Below the pieces are notes generated by a model, which saw nothing but the letters and a program-made list of their open reading frames with translations, had not been told where the DNA came from and ran no database searches. A stretch of 64,000 nucleotides of DNA from Flavobacteriaceae bacterium PS02336 (GTDB lineage Bacteria > Bacteroidota > Bacteroidia > Flavobacteriales > Flavobacteriaceae), in assembly GCA_029960065.1 (NCBI GenBank), contig JASCOF010000002.1, positions 124,001 to 188,000 on the forward strand, read 5' to 3'. Shown piece after piece: positions 33,464 through 43,184 of this stretch. Numbering within the stretch: the stretch's first letter is position 1; each line of letters opens with the position of its first letter. A program made the translations under genes and the position numbers.

Positions 33464-33567
33464 TTTGTCATTTCGACGAAGGAGAAATCTCCGCGAGAAG
33501 CTCGACAAAGATTGAGCAATTGGTGCGGAGTTACTTGCGGAGATTTCTCCTTCGTCGAAATGACAAA
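33464..33567. repeat. Palindrome with 31-bp perfect arms
   Basis: The left arm 33464-33494 (TTTGTCATTTCGACGAAGG and on to CTCCGC) is the exact complement of the right arm 33537-33567. The 42-bp interior also contains short self-complementary words. It has the appearance of a mobile palindromic element (BIME/MITE-like). Confidence 0.9.
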
Positions 33568-33595
33568 CTAAACTTAAAAAACTTTTCTAACAATC

Positions 33596-33628
33596 AACTT
33601 TGTCAAAGTTTAAAACTTTGACAAAGTT
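33596..33628. repeat. Perfect palindrome, 16-bp arms
   Basis: AACTTTGTCAAAGTTT, one central A, exact complement. Same architecture as the palindrome at 33414-33446 but a different sequence. Confidence 0.9.
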
Positions 33629-33648
33629 CTAACAACACTTATAAACAC

Positions 33649-33673
33649 AAAAAAACCTCTGAAATTCAGAGGC
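33649..33673 (-). terminator. Terminator of the LysE-family gene
   Basis: CCTCTGAA/TTCAGAGG stem with a 1-nt centre (likely larger loop in vivo); T-run on the minus strand. Confidence 0.65.
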
Positions 33674-33702
33674 TTAATTTTATAATTTTGAGTTATTAAC
33701 AA

Positions 33703-34386
33703 CTACTTATTTTCAATCTTTTCAAAAGCATTCTTAACCATTTCTTTCTCTTTTGGAAACCAGCCTTGAACCATTAAAGCAACACCAAAAACCATTAAAA
33801 CAATACTAATTCCTTTTTTGATTTTTAAGATATTAGTTGGTGTCATTTTTGATTTCAACTGTTTGGCTAATACTATTTTAAGGCAGTCAACCAATAAATA
33901 GGTTATAATTACAGCTGTAAAAAAAGTAATCATTCTGGAGTTTTGCATTTCTAATTTTGGTCCAACCGAAATGATTACGGCTAACCAAAAACCTAAAACA
34001 CCAATGTTGATAACGTTAAGTAAAAAGCCTTTTATGAATAAACTTCCGTAATTTCTTTTAATAATATCACGGTCGATTTCTTCATCATCGATTTTTTCTT
34101 CATTTTTTAATCTTACAAAAGAGATTATACCATAAGCCAGCATAATTATGCCACCAAAAATAAATAATGCAGGTTTATCTTTTAAACTGGAAATCAATCT
34201 GTAACTTCCTAAATAAGCAATTGCTATAAAAAAGATATCACCTAGAACTACTCCAAAATCAAAGACAATTGCAGCTCTGAATCCTTTTGTAATACTGGTT
34301 TCTAATAGTATAAAAAATACCGGACCTACCATAAAGCTTAGAAAAAGTCCCCATGGCAGTCCAGCCAGAATATCATTTATCATCAA
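33703..34386 (-). CDS. LysE-family transporter
   Basis: 227 residues, about six membrane helices. The N-terminus MMINDILAGLPWGLFLSFMVGPVFFILLETSI holds the family signature GPVFFxLLE, which in LysE/RhtB exporters lines the substrate path; an acidic loop (EEKIDDEEIDRD) splits the helices. Exports amino acids or similar small solutes; substrate unknown. Lies 10 bp downstream of the head-GIN gene. Confidence 0.85.
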   Translation of the reverse strand: MMINDILAGLPWGLFLSFMVGPVFFILLETSITKGFRAAIVFDFGVVLGDIFFIAIAYLGSYRLISSLKDKPALFIFGGIIMLAYGIISFVRLKNEEKIDDEEIDRDIIKRNYGSLFIKGFLLNVINIGVLGFWLAVIISVGPKLEMQNSRMITFFTAVIITYLLVDCLKIVLAKQLKSKMTPTNILKIKKGISIVLMVFGVALMVQGWFPKEKEMVKNAFEKIENK

Positions 34387-34396
34387 ATAACTATTA

Positions 34397-35065
34397 TTAT
34401 TTTACTTCTTCGATTTTACCACCAAAGACTGTTTTTTGGTTGATTTGTTTTGGTTTACCATAAATGTAAATAGAGCCTCCTGCGCTCACTTTTGCATCTA
34501 CAAGGGTCGAAGCATTAACATCGGCTTTTCCGCCCGCAGAAACGCTTACTTTAGTCTGAGAAGTGGCTAATTTACTTCCAAGGAAATATCCGCCTGCTCC
34601 TAAACCTGCATCCAAGTTATCTGCTTTTCCTGTTACAGTGATTTCTCCGCCAGAAACTGAGCTTACTTTTAGTTTATCAACATTCAAATCTACATTAATT
34701 TTTCCACCTTCCTGCGCACTTACTTTAAATGCAGTTGCTTTTAAAGTTTCTGTACTTGTTACTTCTGCACCTTCATTAACATCAATTAATTCGATATGTT
34801 TATAATACAAAGTTACATCGAGATCGTTTCCTGAAAGTAGTTTAGGAAAAGGCATTCTTATTTTTAAAATACCATTTTTGTTAACAGCCTCTAATTCTTT
34901 TTCTCTTGCTCCTTTTATAACAATTTTATTCTCAGATGACTGAACTAATTTTACACTTAATTTGTCGTAAACTTTAACGCTATCAAAATCTCCTAATTCT
35001 TTGGTAACTTGACCAAAAGACATTTGTACAAATAAAATTACTGCTCCAATAATTAGCTTTCTCAT
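34397..35065 (-). CDS. Secreted head-GIN (DUF2807-type) protein
   Basis: 222 residues with signal peptide MRKLIIGAVILFVQMSFGQ. The mature part is the repetitive right-handed beta-solenoid expected for head-GIN proteins (DSVKVYDKLSVKLVQSSENKIVI, then SAQEGGKINVDLNVDKLKVSSVSGGEITV and SAGGKADVNAS). Binding partner unknown. Probably co-transcribed with RNase R, 24 bp upstream of it, and with the LysE gene. Confidence 0.85.
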   Translation of the reverse strand: MRKLIIGAVILFVQMSFGQVTKELGDFDSVKVYDKLSVKLVQSSENKIVIKGAREKELEAVNKNGILKIRMPFPKLLSGNDLDVTLYYKHIELIDVNEGAEVTSTETLKATAFKVSAQEGGKINVDLNVDKLKVSSVSGGEITVTGKADNLDAGLGAGGYFLGSKLATSQTKVSVSAGGKADVNASTLVDAKVSAGGSIYIYGKPKQINQKTVFGGKIEEVK

Positions 35066-35089
35066 ACTTTTATTTTTTTTAATTAATAT

Positions 35090-37270
35090 TTATTCTGCTC
35101 TTCTCAAAAAATGAAAATCCAATTGTTTTTTAACCAGATCAGCATTTTTTACTTTAACATAAATTTCGTCTCCTAATTGCAAAATGCTGTTTGAAGTAGC
35201 TCCAACCAAGGCATATTGTTTTTCGTCGAAAGTATAATAGTCATCTTTTATTTCTCTGATTCTTACCATTCCTTCGCACTTATTAGAAACGATTTCAACA
35301 TAAATTCCCCATTCTGTAACACCAGAAATAACTCCCAAAAATTCTTCGTCTTGGTGATCCTGCATGTATTTAACCTGCATGTATTTAATACTATCTCGTT
35401 CTGCATTAGTGGCTAAACTTTCCATGTTAGAACAATGCAGACATTTGGTTTCATACGTTTCTTCGTCTACAGAAGCTCCTCCATCCAGATAATATTGTAA
35501 CAAACGATGTACCATAACGTCTGGATAACGACGAATTGGCGATGTAAAATGGCTGTAATAATCAAAAGCTAAACCGTAATGTCCAATATTATCTGTCGAA
35601 TATTTGGCTTTACTCATACTTCTAATGGCAAGAGTATCAATTAAGTTCTGCTCTTTTTTACCATTTACTTCTTCCATCAATGCATTCAAAGACTTAGAAA
35701 TATCGCCTTTGTTACGGAAATCAATTTTATAACCAAACTTCGCAATTACGGTTTGCATTGCAATTAATTTGTCTTCATTTGGTTCATCGTGAATACGATA
35801 AACAAAGGTTTTCTTCTGTTTTCCAATATATTCCGCTACTTTTCTATTTGCTAAAAGCATGAATTCTTCAATCAAATGATTGGCATCTTTTGAGACTTTG
35901 AAGTAAACGCCTTCTGGTTCTCCTGCTTCATCAAGATTGAATTTCACTTCAACTTTATCAAAAGAAATAGCACCATTCTGCATTCTTTTCTTTCTTAAAA
36001 TCTTAGCTAATTCATCTAATTTTAAAGTCGCTTCAACAATTTCATCTGAAACTACATAAGATTCTCCTGTAATTGAAATATCAACTGGAATCGTATTGTC
36101 TTTTGTTTCAATGATATATTGTGCTTCTTCATAAGCAAAACGCTGATCGGAATAAATTACAGTTCTTCCAAACCATTGGTTAATAACTTGCGAAGTTGGA
36201 GAAACTTCAAATACGGCAGAGAATGTATATTTTTCTTCATTTGGACGAAGTGAACAAGCAAAGTTTGACAACACTTCAGGAAGCATTGGTACTACTCTAT
36301 CCACTAAATAAACTGAAGTGGCTCTTTGATACGCTTCATCATCCAAGATTGTACCTTCTTCCAAATAATGCGAAACATCGGCAATATGGATTCCTATTTC
36401 AAAGTTTCCATTTTCTAACTTTTTGAAAGACAAGGCATCATCAAAATCTTTTGCATCTTTTGGATCTATTGTAAACGTAAGCGTATCACGCATATCGCGA
36501 CGTTTTGCAATTTCAGATTCCTGAATTGAAGTGTCTATTTTTTGTGCATAAACCTCTACTTCTACTGGGAAATCAGAAGGCAAGCCATATTCTGCTAAAA
36601 TAGCGTGAATCTCTGTATTGTGTTCTCCAGGTTTTCCTAAAACTTTAATTACAGATCCAAACGGACTATCGGCTCTTTTTGGCCAATCTTCAATCTTAAC
36701 CAAAACAACGTCACCATTTTCTGCTTCACCAATTTTATCCTTTGGAATAAAAATATCGGTATACATTTTAGGGTTTGCTGTAGAAACAAAAGCAAAATTT
36801 GGCTGCATATCAATTACACCAACAAACTCTGTTTTATCTCTTTCTAAAACTTCAATTACTTCACCTTCAGGTCTTTTTCCTTTTCTTCTATTGTAAACAT
36901 AAACTTTTACTTTGTCTTTGTCTAAGGCACGATTCAAATTATTAGTCGGAATAAAAACATCTTCTGCAAAATCTGGACAAATAAAATAGGCCGTTTTTCT
37001 GCTCGTCATATCTATTGTTCCTTCGTAATATTCCTGACTTTCAGCTTTAACTAAATATTTTCCAGGTTCAGACTCTATAATTTTCTTTTGCGAAGCTAGA
37101 ATTTTCAATTCTTTTATAATCTGATTTCTACTATTGGTATCATCAAGTTCAAGCTTTGCTCCTATTTGTTTATAATTGAATGGTTTATTAGCATTTTGCG
37201 ATAAAATCTTTATTATTTTTCCAGAGAAATCTTTCTCTTTTTTTATCGGCTTTCTAATTTTCTTACTCAT
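35090..37270 (-). CDS. rnr: Ribonuclease R
   Basis: 726 residues. 3'-5' exoribonuclease that degrades structured RNA. An N-terminal winged-helix-like region, cold-shock domains (FAEDVFIPTNNLNRALDKDKV), RNB catalytic domain with FTIDPKDAKDFDDALSF (metal-binding aspartates) and SPIRRYPDVMVHRLLQYYL, and a C-terminal S1 domain (GVISGVTEWGIYVEI...VGATSNSILQLGDEIYVKV). Complete. The head-GIN gene follows on the same strand after 24 bp. Confidence 0.95.
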   Translation of the reverse strand: MSKKIRKPIKKEKDFSGKIIKILSQNANKPFNYKQIGAKLELDDTNSRNQIIKELKILASQKKIIESEPGKYLVKAESQEYYEGTIDMTSRKTAYFICPDFAEDVFIPTNNLNRALDKDKVKVYVYNRRKGKRPEGEVIEVLERDKTEFVGVIDMQPNFAFVSTANPKMYTDIFIPKDKIGEAENGDVVLVKIEDWPKRADSPFGSVIKVLGKPGEHNTEIHAILAEYGLPSDFPVEVEVYAQKIDTSIQESEIAKRRDMRDTLTFTIDPKDAKDFDDALSFKKLENGNFEIGIHIADVSHYLEEGTILDDEAYQRATSVYLVDRVVPMLPEVLSNFACSLRPNEEKYTFSAVFEVSPTSQVINQWFGRTVIYSDQRFAYEEAQYIIETKDNTIPVDISITGESYVVSDEIVEATLKLDELAKILRKKRMQNGAISFDKVEVKFNLDEAGEPEGVYFKVSKDANHLIEEFMLLANRKVAEYIGKQKKTFVYRIHDEPNEDKLIAMQTVIAKFGYKIDFRNKGDISKSLNALMEEVNGKKEQNLIDTLAIRSMSKAKYSTDNIGHYGLAFDYYSHFTSPIRRYPDVMVHRLLQYYLDGGASVDEETYETKCLHCSNMESLATNAERDSIKYMQVKYMQDHQDEEFLGVISGVTEWGIYVEIVSNKCEGMVRIREIKDDYYTFDEKQYALVGATSNSILQLGDEIYVKVKNADLVKKQLDFHFLRRAE

Positions 37271-37380
37271 ATATCTTTTCTTATAAGGTTTAAAATTACA
37301 AATAAGAAATCAGATAATACTTTTTAACAAATAGAATTATTAAAAATATAACTTTTCGTACATTTACAAAAACACCTCAT

Positions 37381-37614
37381 ATGGAAAGCTTTAAGACAAT
37401 CGCCATATTCAATTATCAGCACGAAACAGTGGTTCTCAAACACTTACTAGAACAAGAAGAAATCCCCTATTTTTTCGAAAACGAAATGACTCTTTCAGTC
37501 GCTCCAATGTACTCGGCAGCTCTTGGAGGAATCAGACTCAAAGTTCATCCGAACGATTTCGAGCAAGTTCAGGAAATTTTGGACAATCTCAACAATCCAT
37601 TGAAAATCGTCTGA
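37381..37614 (+). CDS. DUF2007-like small protein
   Basis: 77 residues, soluble. ESFKTIAIFNYQHETVVLKHLLEQEEIPYFFENEMT matches the 'putative signal transducing' DUF2007 layout (beta-alpha-beta sensing strand), and ends with VHPNDFEQVQEILDNL. Function is unknown. Divergent from RNase R. Confidence 0.75.
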   Translation: MESFKTIAIFNYQHETVVLKHLLEQEEIPYFFENEMTLSVAPMYSAALGGIRLKVHPNDFEQVQEILDNLNNPLKIV

Positions 37615-38435
37615 TACAAAAATTCAAAACAAACTCAATTCAAAACAAAGTTCAAATCAGATTAAAATTCACTTCAAATTAATTTTTTTTCCTTTTCAAC
37701 TTTTTTAGTTTTCAACATATATTAAATACAACAAAAAAGATTTTTAAAAATTTAAAAAAAATTTATGGTTATTATAGCTTGTTAATATGTCGAATAAATT
37801 TTTTTTTGAAGCCATTGAAATCTCGTTTTACTTATTTATTCTGAGTTATCAACATAGTTATTTTTAGTTAAAATACTTATTTATAAGACTTTTTATATTT
37901 TAATTAACAACGGTTGACAACCAAAAATGAATTCATTTTGTAGATAAGTTCATATGTTGATTTCTGTTGAAAATGGCATTTTTGATATTGATAACTTTTC
38001 CAAAAATTCCCGAAACTTTATTAGGATTTTAAATTCCAGTTTTGGATTAGGTTTTTTTTCGACACAACCAAAAAAAACTTCTAATTTTCTTTTCGAACTT
38101 ATTAACATTTTCTGTTAACTTAAAGTTAATTGAATATCAACGAATTACGAATCACTATCAACACTTCAAAATTTTAACAAATATTCTGATTATTATATAT
38201 TGATTACTAGGTACTTATGAAGTTATCAAAATTGTTAATAACCTATAAGGTTTTGACAGTAAGATAGTTGTAAAATCAAGTCTTTTTATAATTCATTATG
38301 CAAATTTATAGGAATCTAAATTGTATTGTTTTGATTTGTTTACAAAGAAAATAATTTGTGAAAATTGGTGTAATTCATGGCAAACATTTATTAATTGAGT
38401 AAATTTGTACTACACAACTTAATAGTATAGAAAAA
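37615..38435. other. 820-bp non-coding AT-rich region
   Basis: No ORF. Contains several ATCAACA-type words (TTATCAACA near 37846, CTATCAACA near 38156) and weak dyads such as GTTAACTTAAAGTTAA near 38116 and GTTATCAAAATTGTTAATAAC near 38221, plus the rpiB -7 element at its right end. No exact DnaA box (TTATCCACA) was found. Nothing else identifiable. Confidence 0.5.
38400..38407 (+). promoter_or_regulatory. -7 element of rpiB
   Basis: TAAATTTG, 28 nt upstream of the rpiB ATG. Confidence 0.5.
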
Positions 38436-38867
38436 ATGAAAATTTCGATAGGAAACGACCACGCAGGACCAGAATATAAAAAAGCGATTGTTGCAATGCT
38501 TGAATCAAAAGGGTATGAAGTAACAAATTATGGTACAGATACAGATGCTTCTGTTGATTATCCTGATTTTGGACATCCGGTTGCAAATGATGTATCTGAA
38601 GGAAAAGCTGATTTTGGAATCGTTATCTGCGGAAGCGGAAACGGAATTGCAATGACTGTTAATAAACACCCGAAAGTGAGAGCTGGTTTATGCTGGACTA
38701 AAGAAATTGCTTATTTAACACGTTTACACAACGATGCTAATATTGTGAGTATCCCAGCTCGTTTTACCTCTATTCCTCAGGCAGTTGAAATTGTTGAGAC
38801 GTTCTTGACAACAGCTTTTGAAGGTGGAAGACATCAAAATAGAGTGAATAAAATCGCTTGTTCGTAA
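38436..38867 (+). CDS. rpiB: Ribose-5-phosphate isomerase B
   Basis: 143 residues. Interconverts ribose-5-phosphate and ribulose-5-phosphate in the pentose phosphate pathway. GNDHAGPEYK holds the phosphate-binding Asp/His, and GIVICGSGNGIAMTVNK carries the catalytic Cys65 and GSGNG loop (66-70); the C-terminal FEGGRHQNRVNKI arginines complete the substrate site. Stand-alone gene with its own promoter and terminator. Confidence 0.95.
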   Translation: MKISIGNDHAGPEYKKAIVAMLESKGYEVTNYGTDTDASVDYPDFGHPVANDVSEGKADFGIVICGSGNGIAMTVNKHPKVRAGLCWTKEIAYLTRLHNDANIVSIPARFTSIPQAVEIVETFLTTAFEGGRHQNRVNKIACS

Positions 38868-38911
38868 AAAGTCAAAAAAAAACGGGTGCTTCGCACCAAT
38901 AAGATATAAGC

Positions 38912-38945
38912 AAACCGGGCGGATTTAAATATTCATCCGGTTTTA
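38912..38945 (+). terminator. rpiB terminator
   Basis: AAACCGG and CCGGTTT pair with an 18-nt internal region that holds GGAT/ATCC; T-run follows. A shorter GGTGC/GCACC hairpin lies just before it at about 38885-38897. Confidence 0.7.
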
Positions 38946-39010
38946 TTTTTTAAGTATCTTAAAATCATATTATTGAATACTTAAATTTAGGTTATTAACA
39001 ATGTTAATAT

Positions 39011-39283
39011 CTATATACTATTGGTTGATTTTAGATAAATCAAAACTCCCTGAACTAAGATTATATATAGGAATTTCATAATAAATGTAGTTTTACTCGT
39101 TTTATGCCTAAAGAAAAACATACCTGTTAATAAACCGATTGACCCGCCAATAAAAGCAAGAATAAATAATGCGCTCTCAGGAATTCGTTTGTTATGTCTT
39201 CTTGCTTGAAATTTATCGTAACCCGTAATAAGGAATGTAACGCTGTTTATAATCAAAAAATAGAGTAATAAAACTTTCATCAT
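39011..39283 (-). CDS. DUF1294 membrane protein
   Basis: 90 residues. Three hydrophobic segments with the conserved DKFQARRHNKRIPE segment between the first and second and a GGSIGLLTGMFFFRHKT segment, as in DUF1294 proteins. Function unknown. An alternative start one codon downstream is possible. Confidence 0.85.
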   Translation of the reverse strand: MMKVLLLYFLIINSVTFLITGYDKFQARRHNKRIPESALFILAFIGGSIGLLTGMFFFRHKTSKTTFIMKFLYIILVQGVLIYLKSTNSI

Positions 39284-39346
39284 ATTTTAGTTAAGTAAGA
39301 TAATTTTTGCAATGTAAAATATAAGCATTTATTTATTTTAAAAGTA

Positions 39347-39354
39347 TATTTTTG
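39347..39354 (+). promoter_or_regulatory. -7 element of the transglutaminase operon
   Basis: TATTTTTG, 39 nt upstream of ATG 39394. An in-frame TTG at 39352 overlaps this element and cannot be the start. Confidence 0.55.
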
Positions 39355-39393
39355 TCCAAAATTAACACGTCAATTATTATAGATTTAAACTAT

Positions 39394-41262
39394 ATGAAGA
39401 AAATTTTTTATCTGACATTTTTATCTTTTCATTTTTTAACTGCACAGGAAAAATCAAAAATATTATACAGAAATGAAGTAGTATCTTTAACAAATAAAGG
39501 CAAACTAGAAATAGAATCCTTTATTGAAGAACAAAGAGAAATAGCCAAAAGTAAAAATGTAGATGAATATTCTATAAATATACCATATGATAATTTTAGT
39601 GAGATTTCGAATATAAAAGGAGCTTCAATAAATCCAGTTACCAATAAGAAAAGTAAATTATCGCAATACGAAATAAGTACTAATGAACTCAAAAGCAGGG
39701 ATATTTTTTACAGCGATAATAAGTATAAACATTTTGATTTCAGCTCTGTTGTCGATAAATCAAAAATTGAATATTCGTATAAAATTAAGCAAAACGAACC
39801 TCGATTACTTTCTTATTTTACTTTTCAGCACGAATTGCACACTGTTGCATCAAAATTTGAGATTAGAGCAGATTCGTCGATAAAAATAGGATACAAGCTT
39901 TTTGGAGATAATCAGGATAAAATAGTTTTTACCCAAACCAAAGAAGGAAATACAGACGTTTACACTTGGAGTGCTCAAAATGTGCCAGCATTTAAAGACG
40001 AAAACAGATCCTTAAACTATACTTATTTCTTACCTCATGTGGTCTATTATATAAAAAGCTACACGAAAGAAAACCAAGAAGTAAGTATATTTCCAGATGT
40101 AAAGCATCTTTACAAATGGTACTATTCTTTAGTAAAAGATGTTAATAAACTAGATCAAACGGCAATAAAAAACAAAACATTAGATTTAGTTAAAGACAAA
40201 ACCAACTCGAAAGATAAAGCAAAAGAGATTTACAATTGGGTACAGCAAAACATTCATTATGTTGCTTTTGAATATGAAATGGGAGGATTTATTCCGCGAG
40301 ATGCAGCTTCTGTTTTTGATAAAAAATATGGAGATTGTAAAGACATTTCTAATTTATTAAATGAAATGTTTAAATATGCAGACATCGAATCAAATCTAGT
40401 CTGGATTGGAACAAGAGACAAACCATATAGCTTTTCTGATGTTCCTACACCGTTAGTCAATAACCACATGATTACTGCGGTAAAAATTGACAAACAAAGA
40501 TATTTTGTAGACGGGACAGATTCTTTTTGTCCATTCGGATTTCCATCAGCAATGATTCAGGGAAAGGAAGGACTTATCGGAATATCTGAAGATGATTTTG
40601 TTATTGAAAAAGTTCCCGTTGTTGATGTTAAAGACAACAAATTAAAAGTCGATTTGAAATTGAAAATAACAGATAATTCCGTTTTTGGAACTTCAAAAAT
40701 AGAATTATCTGGGTATGAAAAAAGTCATTTTTTAAATGTTTTGGCAGCCAATAAACAAAAAGAAGATGAGATTTTAAAAAATGGAATGGCAAGATTTAAT
40801 GAAAAGCTTGAAATAGAAACAATTGATGTTAATAAACACGAATACGAAAATAAAGAAACTGCTTTGTCTTACAATTTGAAACTAGACGGATGGGTTAAGA
40901 AAATAGGAGAGAAGATTATTTTTAAGCCTATTTTATTAGCTCCTTTTAAAGAATATATAATTGATTTGAAGGAAAGAAAATTACCTATTGAAAACGATTC
41001 GAAGTTTATAAATGAATTTAATTATGTATATGAAGTTCCAGAAAATTATCAATTAGAATTTATACCCGAAAATAGCAAAAAAGAGAACGAAACATTAAGT
41101 TATGAGATTGCTTATAAAAAAGACAAAAGAAATTTAATAGTATCTCAGAAAATTATTTTAAAAAAATTACTTATTGAAACCAACGGATTTGAAAGCTGGA
41201 ATTCTGTAGTTAGTGAATTGACCCAACAATACAACCAATCTATAATCTTAACCAAAAAATAA
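39394..41262 (+). CDS. Secreted DUF3857-type protein with transglutaminase-like domain
   Basis: 622 residues. Signal peptide MKKIFYLTFLSFHFLTAQ. A beta-rich N-terminal domain (about 20-260) resembles DUF3857; the transglutaminase-like core follows with a complete catalytic triad: Cys315 in YGDCKD, His358 in NNHM, Asp373 in VDGTD. The C-terminal region is beta-rich (DUF3858-like). Such proteins cross-link or hydrolyse protein substrates in the envelope, but natural targets are unknown. Its stop overlaps the next ATG (TAATG). Confidence 0.85.
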   Translation: MKKIFYLTFLSFHFLTAQEKSKILYRNEVVSLTNKGKLEIESFIEEQREIAKSKNVDEYSINIPYDNFSEISNIKGASINPVTNKKSKLSQYEISTNELKSRDIFYSDNKYKHFDFSSVVDKSKIEYSYKIKQNEPRLLSYFTFQHELHTVASKFEIRADSSIKIGYKLFGDNQDKIVFTQTKEGNTDVYTWSAQNVPAFKDENRSLNYTYFLPHVVYYIKSYTKENQEVSIFPDVKHLYKWYYSLVKDVNKLDQTAIKNKTLDLVKDKTNSKDKAKEIYNWVQQNIHYVAFEYEMGGFIPRDAASVFDKKYGDCKDISNLLNEMFKYADIESNLVWIGTRDKPYSFSDVPTPLVNNHMITAVKIDKQRYFVDGTDSFCPFGFPSAMIQGKEGLIGISEDDFVIEKVPVVDVKDNKLKVDLKLKITDNSVFGTSKIELSGYEKSHFLNVLAANKQKEDEILKNGMARFNEKLEIETIDVNKHEYENKETALSYNLKLDGWVKKIGEKIIFKPILLAPFKEYIIDLKERKLPIENDSKFINEFNYVYEVPENYQLEFIPENSKKENETLSYEIAYKKDKRNLIVSQKIILKKLLIETNGFESWNSVVSELTQQYNQSIILTKK

Positions 41263-43184
41263 TGAAAAAATTTGCCCTGATTTTAGTGTTTTTGACTTTT
41301 TTGAAAGCACAAGCACAAGAAATTAAAAGTTACACCTGGGATGCTGTTCCGTCTTTTAAAACAATTCCAGAAGAATATAAAAAAATGCCAGCCGTTGTTT
41401 TGTTTGATAAAAGATGGGTTCATACCAGAATTAACACCAATATGTACGGATTTGCAAAATTTAAAATGGAGCATTTTGCAGTAAAAATAAACGAAGCTTC
41501 AGAAATCAACAAGTACAATAAAGTTACCGCAGATGATAATAATACAATTCGTGATACAAAAGATTTTCATGCAAGGGTAATTAAACCAAATGGCGATGTA
41601 AAGGTTTTATCAGAAAATCAAATTGTGAATTCTGATGTAAAAAATGTCAAATCGATTGTTTTTGAAGGAGTAGAGAAAGGCGATATTTTAGAATACTATT
41701 TTATTGTAAAAGAAAATCCAACATCAAACGGTTTAGAAATTTATCAGAAAGAAGCGCCAGTTCTTCATGCCGAATTTACGCTGACGGATTCAGGATCTGC
41801 TGCATCAAGGTTATTTGCTTCTCCAGAATTTACAGACAATCATATTAAAAATAAAATATTTTACAGCGCAGATAATATTCAGCCAATTTCAAACGAAAGA
41901 AGTTCAAAGAAATTTAAAAATCTGGTTAAAGTTTTTTACTTAATTGCTGGATCATCTGGATCAATGCAGGCCAAAGAATGGAATCCGTTTTTTAAAGAGT
42001 ATACGAAACTGCTTAAACCGTATGCTTTTTCTGGTGGCGATGTTAAAAAGCTGCTTCAAAAGTTAAACCTAAAAGATAAAAGCACAGAGGAAAAATTAAC
42101 CGTTTTAGACGAATACATTAAAACGCATTTCGAGTCTTACTCTAAAGGAGAATCTATTTTTAATGACGTAAAGATTGTAGATGGAACAGGAAAATTAAGT
42201 ATTAGAGATTTTATATGCTTATATAAACTGTCATTGGAAGGATTGAAAATTCCTTATGAAATTATTGCAAACGAAAGCCGATTTGTAGGCGATCTTGATG
42301 ATGAGATGATGACATTTTATGAGTTTACAGAGTTTAATTTTTATATAAGAGAAACCAATAAATTTATTTCTCCTAATACAGGATTTCTTCCTTATGGAAA
42401 TTTGGGATACGAATATCAGGATACAAAATCAAAAGGATATGATGTAAAGAAAAAGCAAAATACCACTATTTTTATTCCTATTATTGCAGCAGATTTTACA
42501 AAAATAGAATCGGAATCAGTTGTAAATTTATCTCCAGATTTGACAAAAGTAACAATAGACAAAAAACTGTCAAATACAGGTTACATAGGACAAATACTGC
42601 GTTTTTCGTACAATGATTTATCTAATAATGAAGAAAAAAAGGATTTAACTGACTTTGTAAAAGAAGTTTCAATTGATGGTGTTGACGTTAAGCTTTTGGA
42701 ACATACAGTAGAAAATTTAGAATTTAAAAATAATTATACCAATACACCGTTTGTTATAAATTCAAAGCTAGAATCAGTAGAATCATTTACAGAAAAAGCT
42801 GGAAATTTACTAATGGTTAATTTAGGAAAAGTAATAGGAAACCAAGATAATCTGTATCAGGAAAATACAAGAAAAACCGATATTGATTTGAAATATGCAA
42901 AAGAATATCATCATACTATTGTTCTTAACATTCCGAAAGGTTATCAAGTAGATCATTATAATGATTTAGTTATCGATAAAGAAATGAAATATGATGAAAG
43001 TAAAAACTGCTTATTTAAATCGACTGTAAAAGTTGTTGGAAATCAAGTAATAATTACTGTTGATGAAAAATATAAATCTATAAATTACCCTAAAGATATT
43101 TATCAGGAATATAGAAAAGTATATAACGCTTCGGCTGATTTTAGTAAAGCAAGTATCGTGTTAAAGCCCATAAAGAAAAAATAA
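41262..43184 (+). CDS. Paralogue of the preceding protein without transglutaminase residues
   Basis: 640 residues with signal peptide MKKFALILVFLTFLKAQAQ. Overall layout and C-terminal half parallel the neighbour, and the DUF3857-like region (FHARVIKPNGDVKVLSENQI...VEKGDILEYYFIVKENP) is clear. Where the catalytic cysteine would be, the sequence reads LSIRDFICLYKLSLEGL: the GDCKD motif is absent, and the aligned His/Asp segments are also changed. Probably a structural or regulatory partner. Coupled by TAATG on both sides. Confidence 0.8.
   Translation: MKKFALILVFLTFLKAQAQEIKSYTWDAVPSFKTIPEEYKKMPAVVLFDKRWVHTRINTNMYGFAKFKMEHFAVKINEASEINKYNKVTADDNNTIRDTKDFHARVIKPNGDVKVLSENQIVNSDVKNVKSIVFEGVEKGDILEYYFIVKENPTSNGLEIYQKEAPVLHAEFTLTDSGSAASRLFASPEFTDNHIKNKIFYSADNIQPISNERSSKKFKNLVKVFYLIAGSSGSMQAKEWNPFFKEYTKLLKPYAFSGGDVKKLLQKLNLKDKSTEEKLTVLDEYIKTHFESYSKGESIFNDVKIVDGTGKLSIRDFICLYKLSLEGLKIPYEIIANESRFVGDLDDEMMTFYEFTEFNFYIRETNKFISPNTGFLPYGNLGYEYQDTKSKGYDVKKKQNTTIFIPIIAADFTKIESESVVNLSPDLTKVTIDKKLSNTGYIGQILRFSYNDLSNNEEKKDLTDFVKEVSIDGVDVKLLEHTVENLEFKNNYTNTPFVINSKLESVESFTEKAGNLLMVNLGKVIGNQDNLYQENTRKTDIDLKYAKEYHHTIVLNIPKGYQVDHYNDLVIDKEMKYDESKNCLFKSTVKVVGNQVIITVDEKYKSINYPKDIYQEYRKVYNASADFSKASIVLKPIKKK

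Noticed and set aside
37615..38435. Chromosomal origin of replication
   Set aside because: No exact DnaA box and no dnaA gene nearby; AT-richness alone is not evidence in this genome.
39352..39393. TTG start of the transglutaminase-like gene
   Set aside because: The codon lies within the -7 element; the signal peptide begins at 39394.
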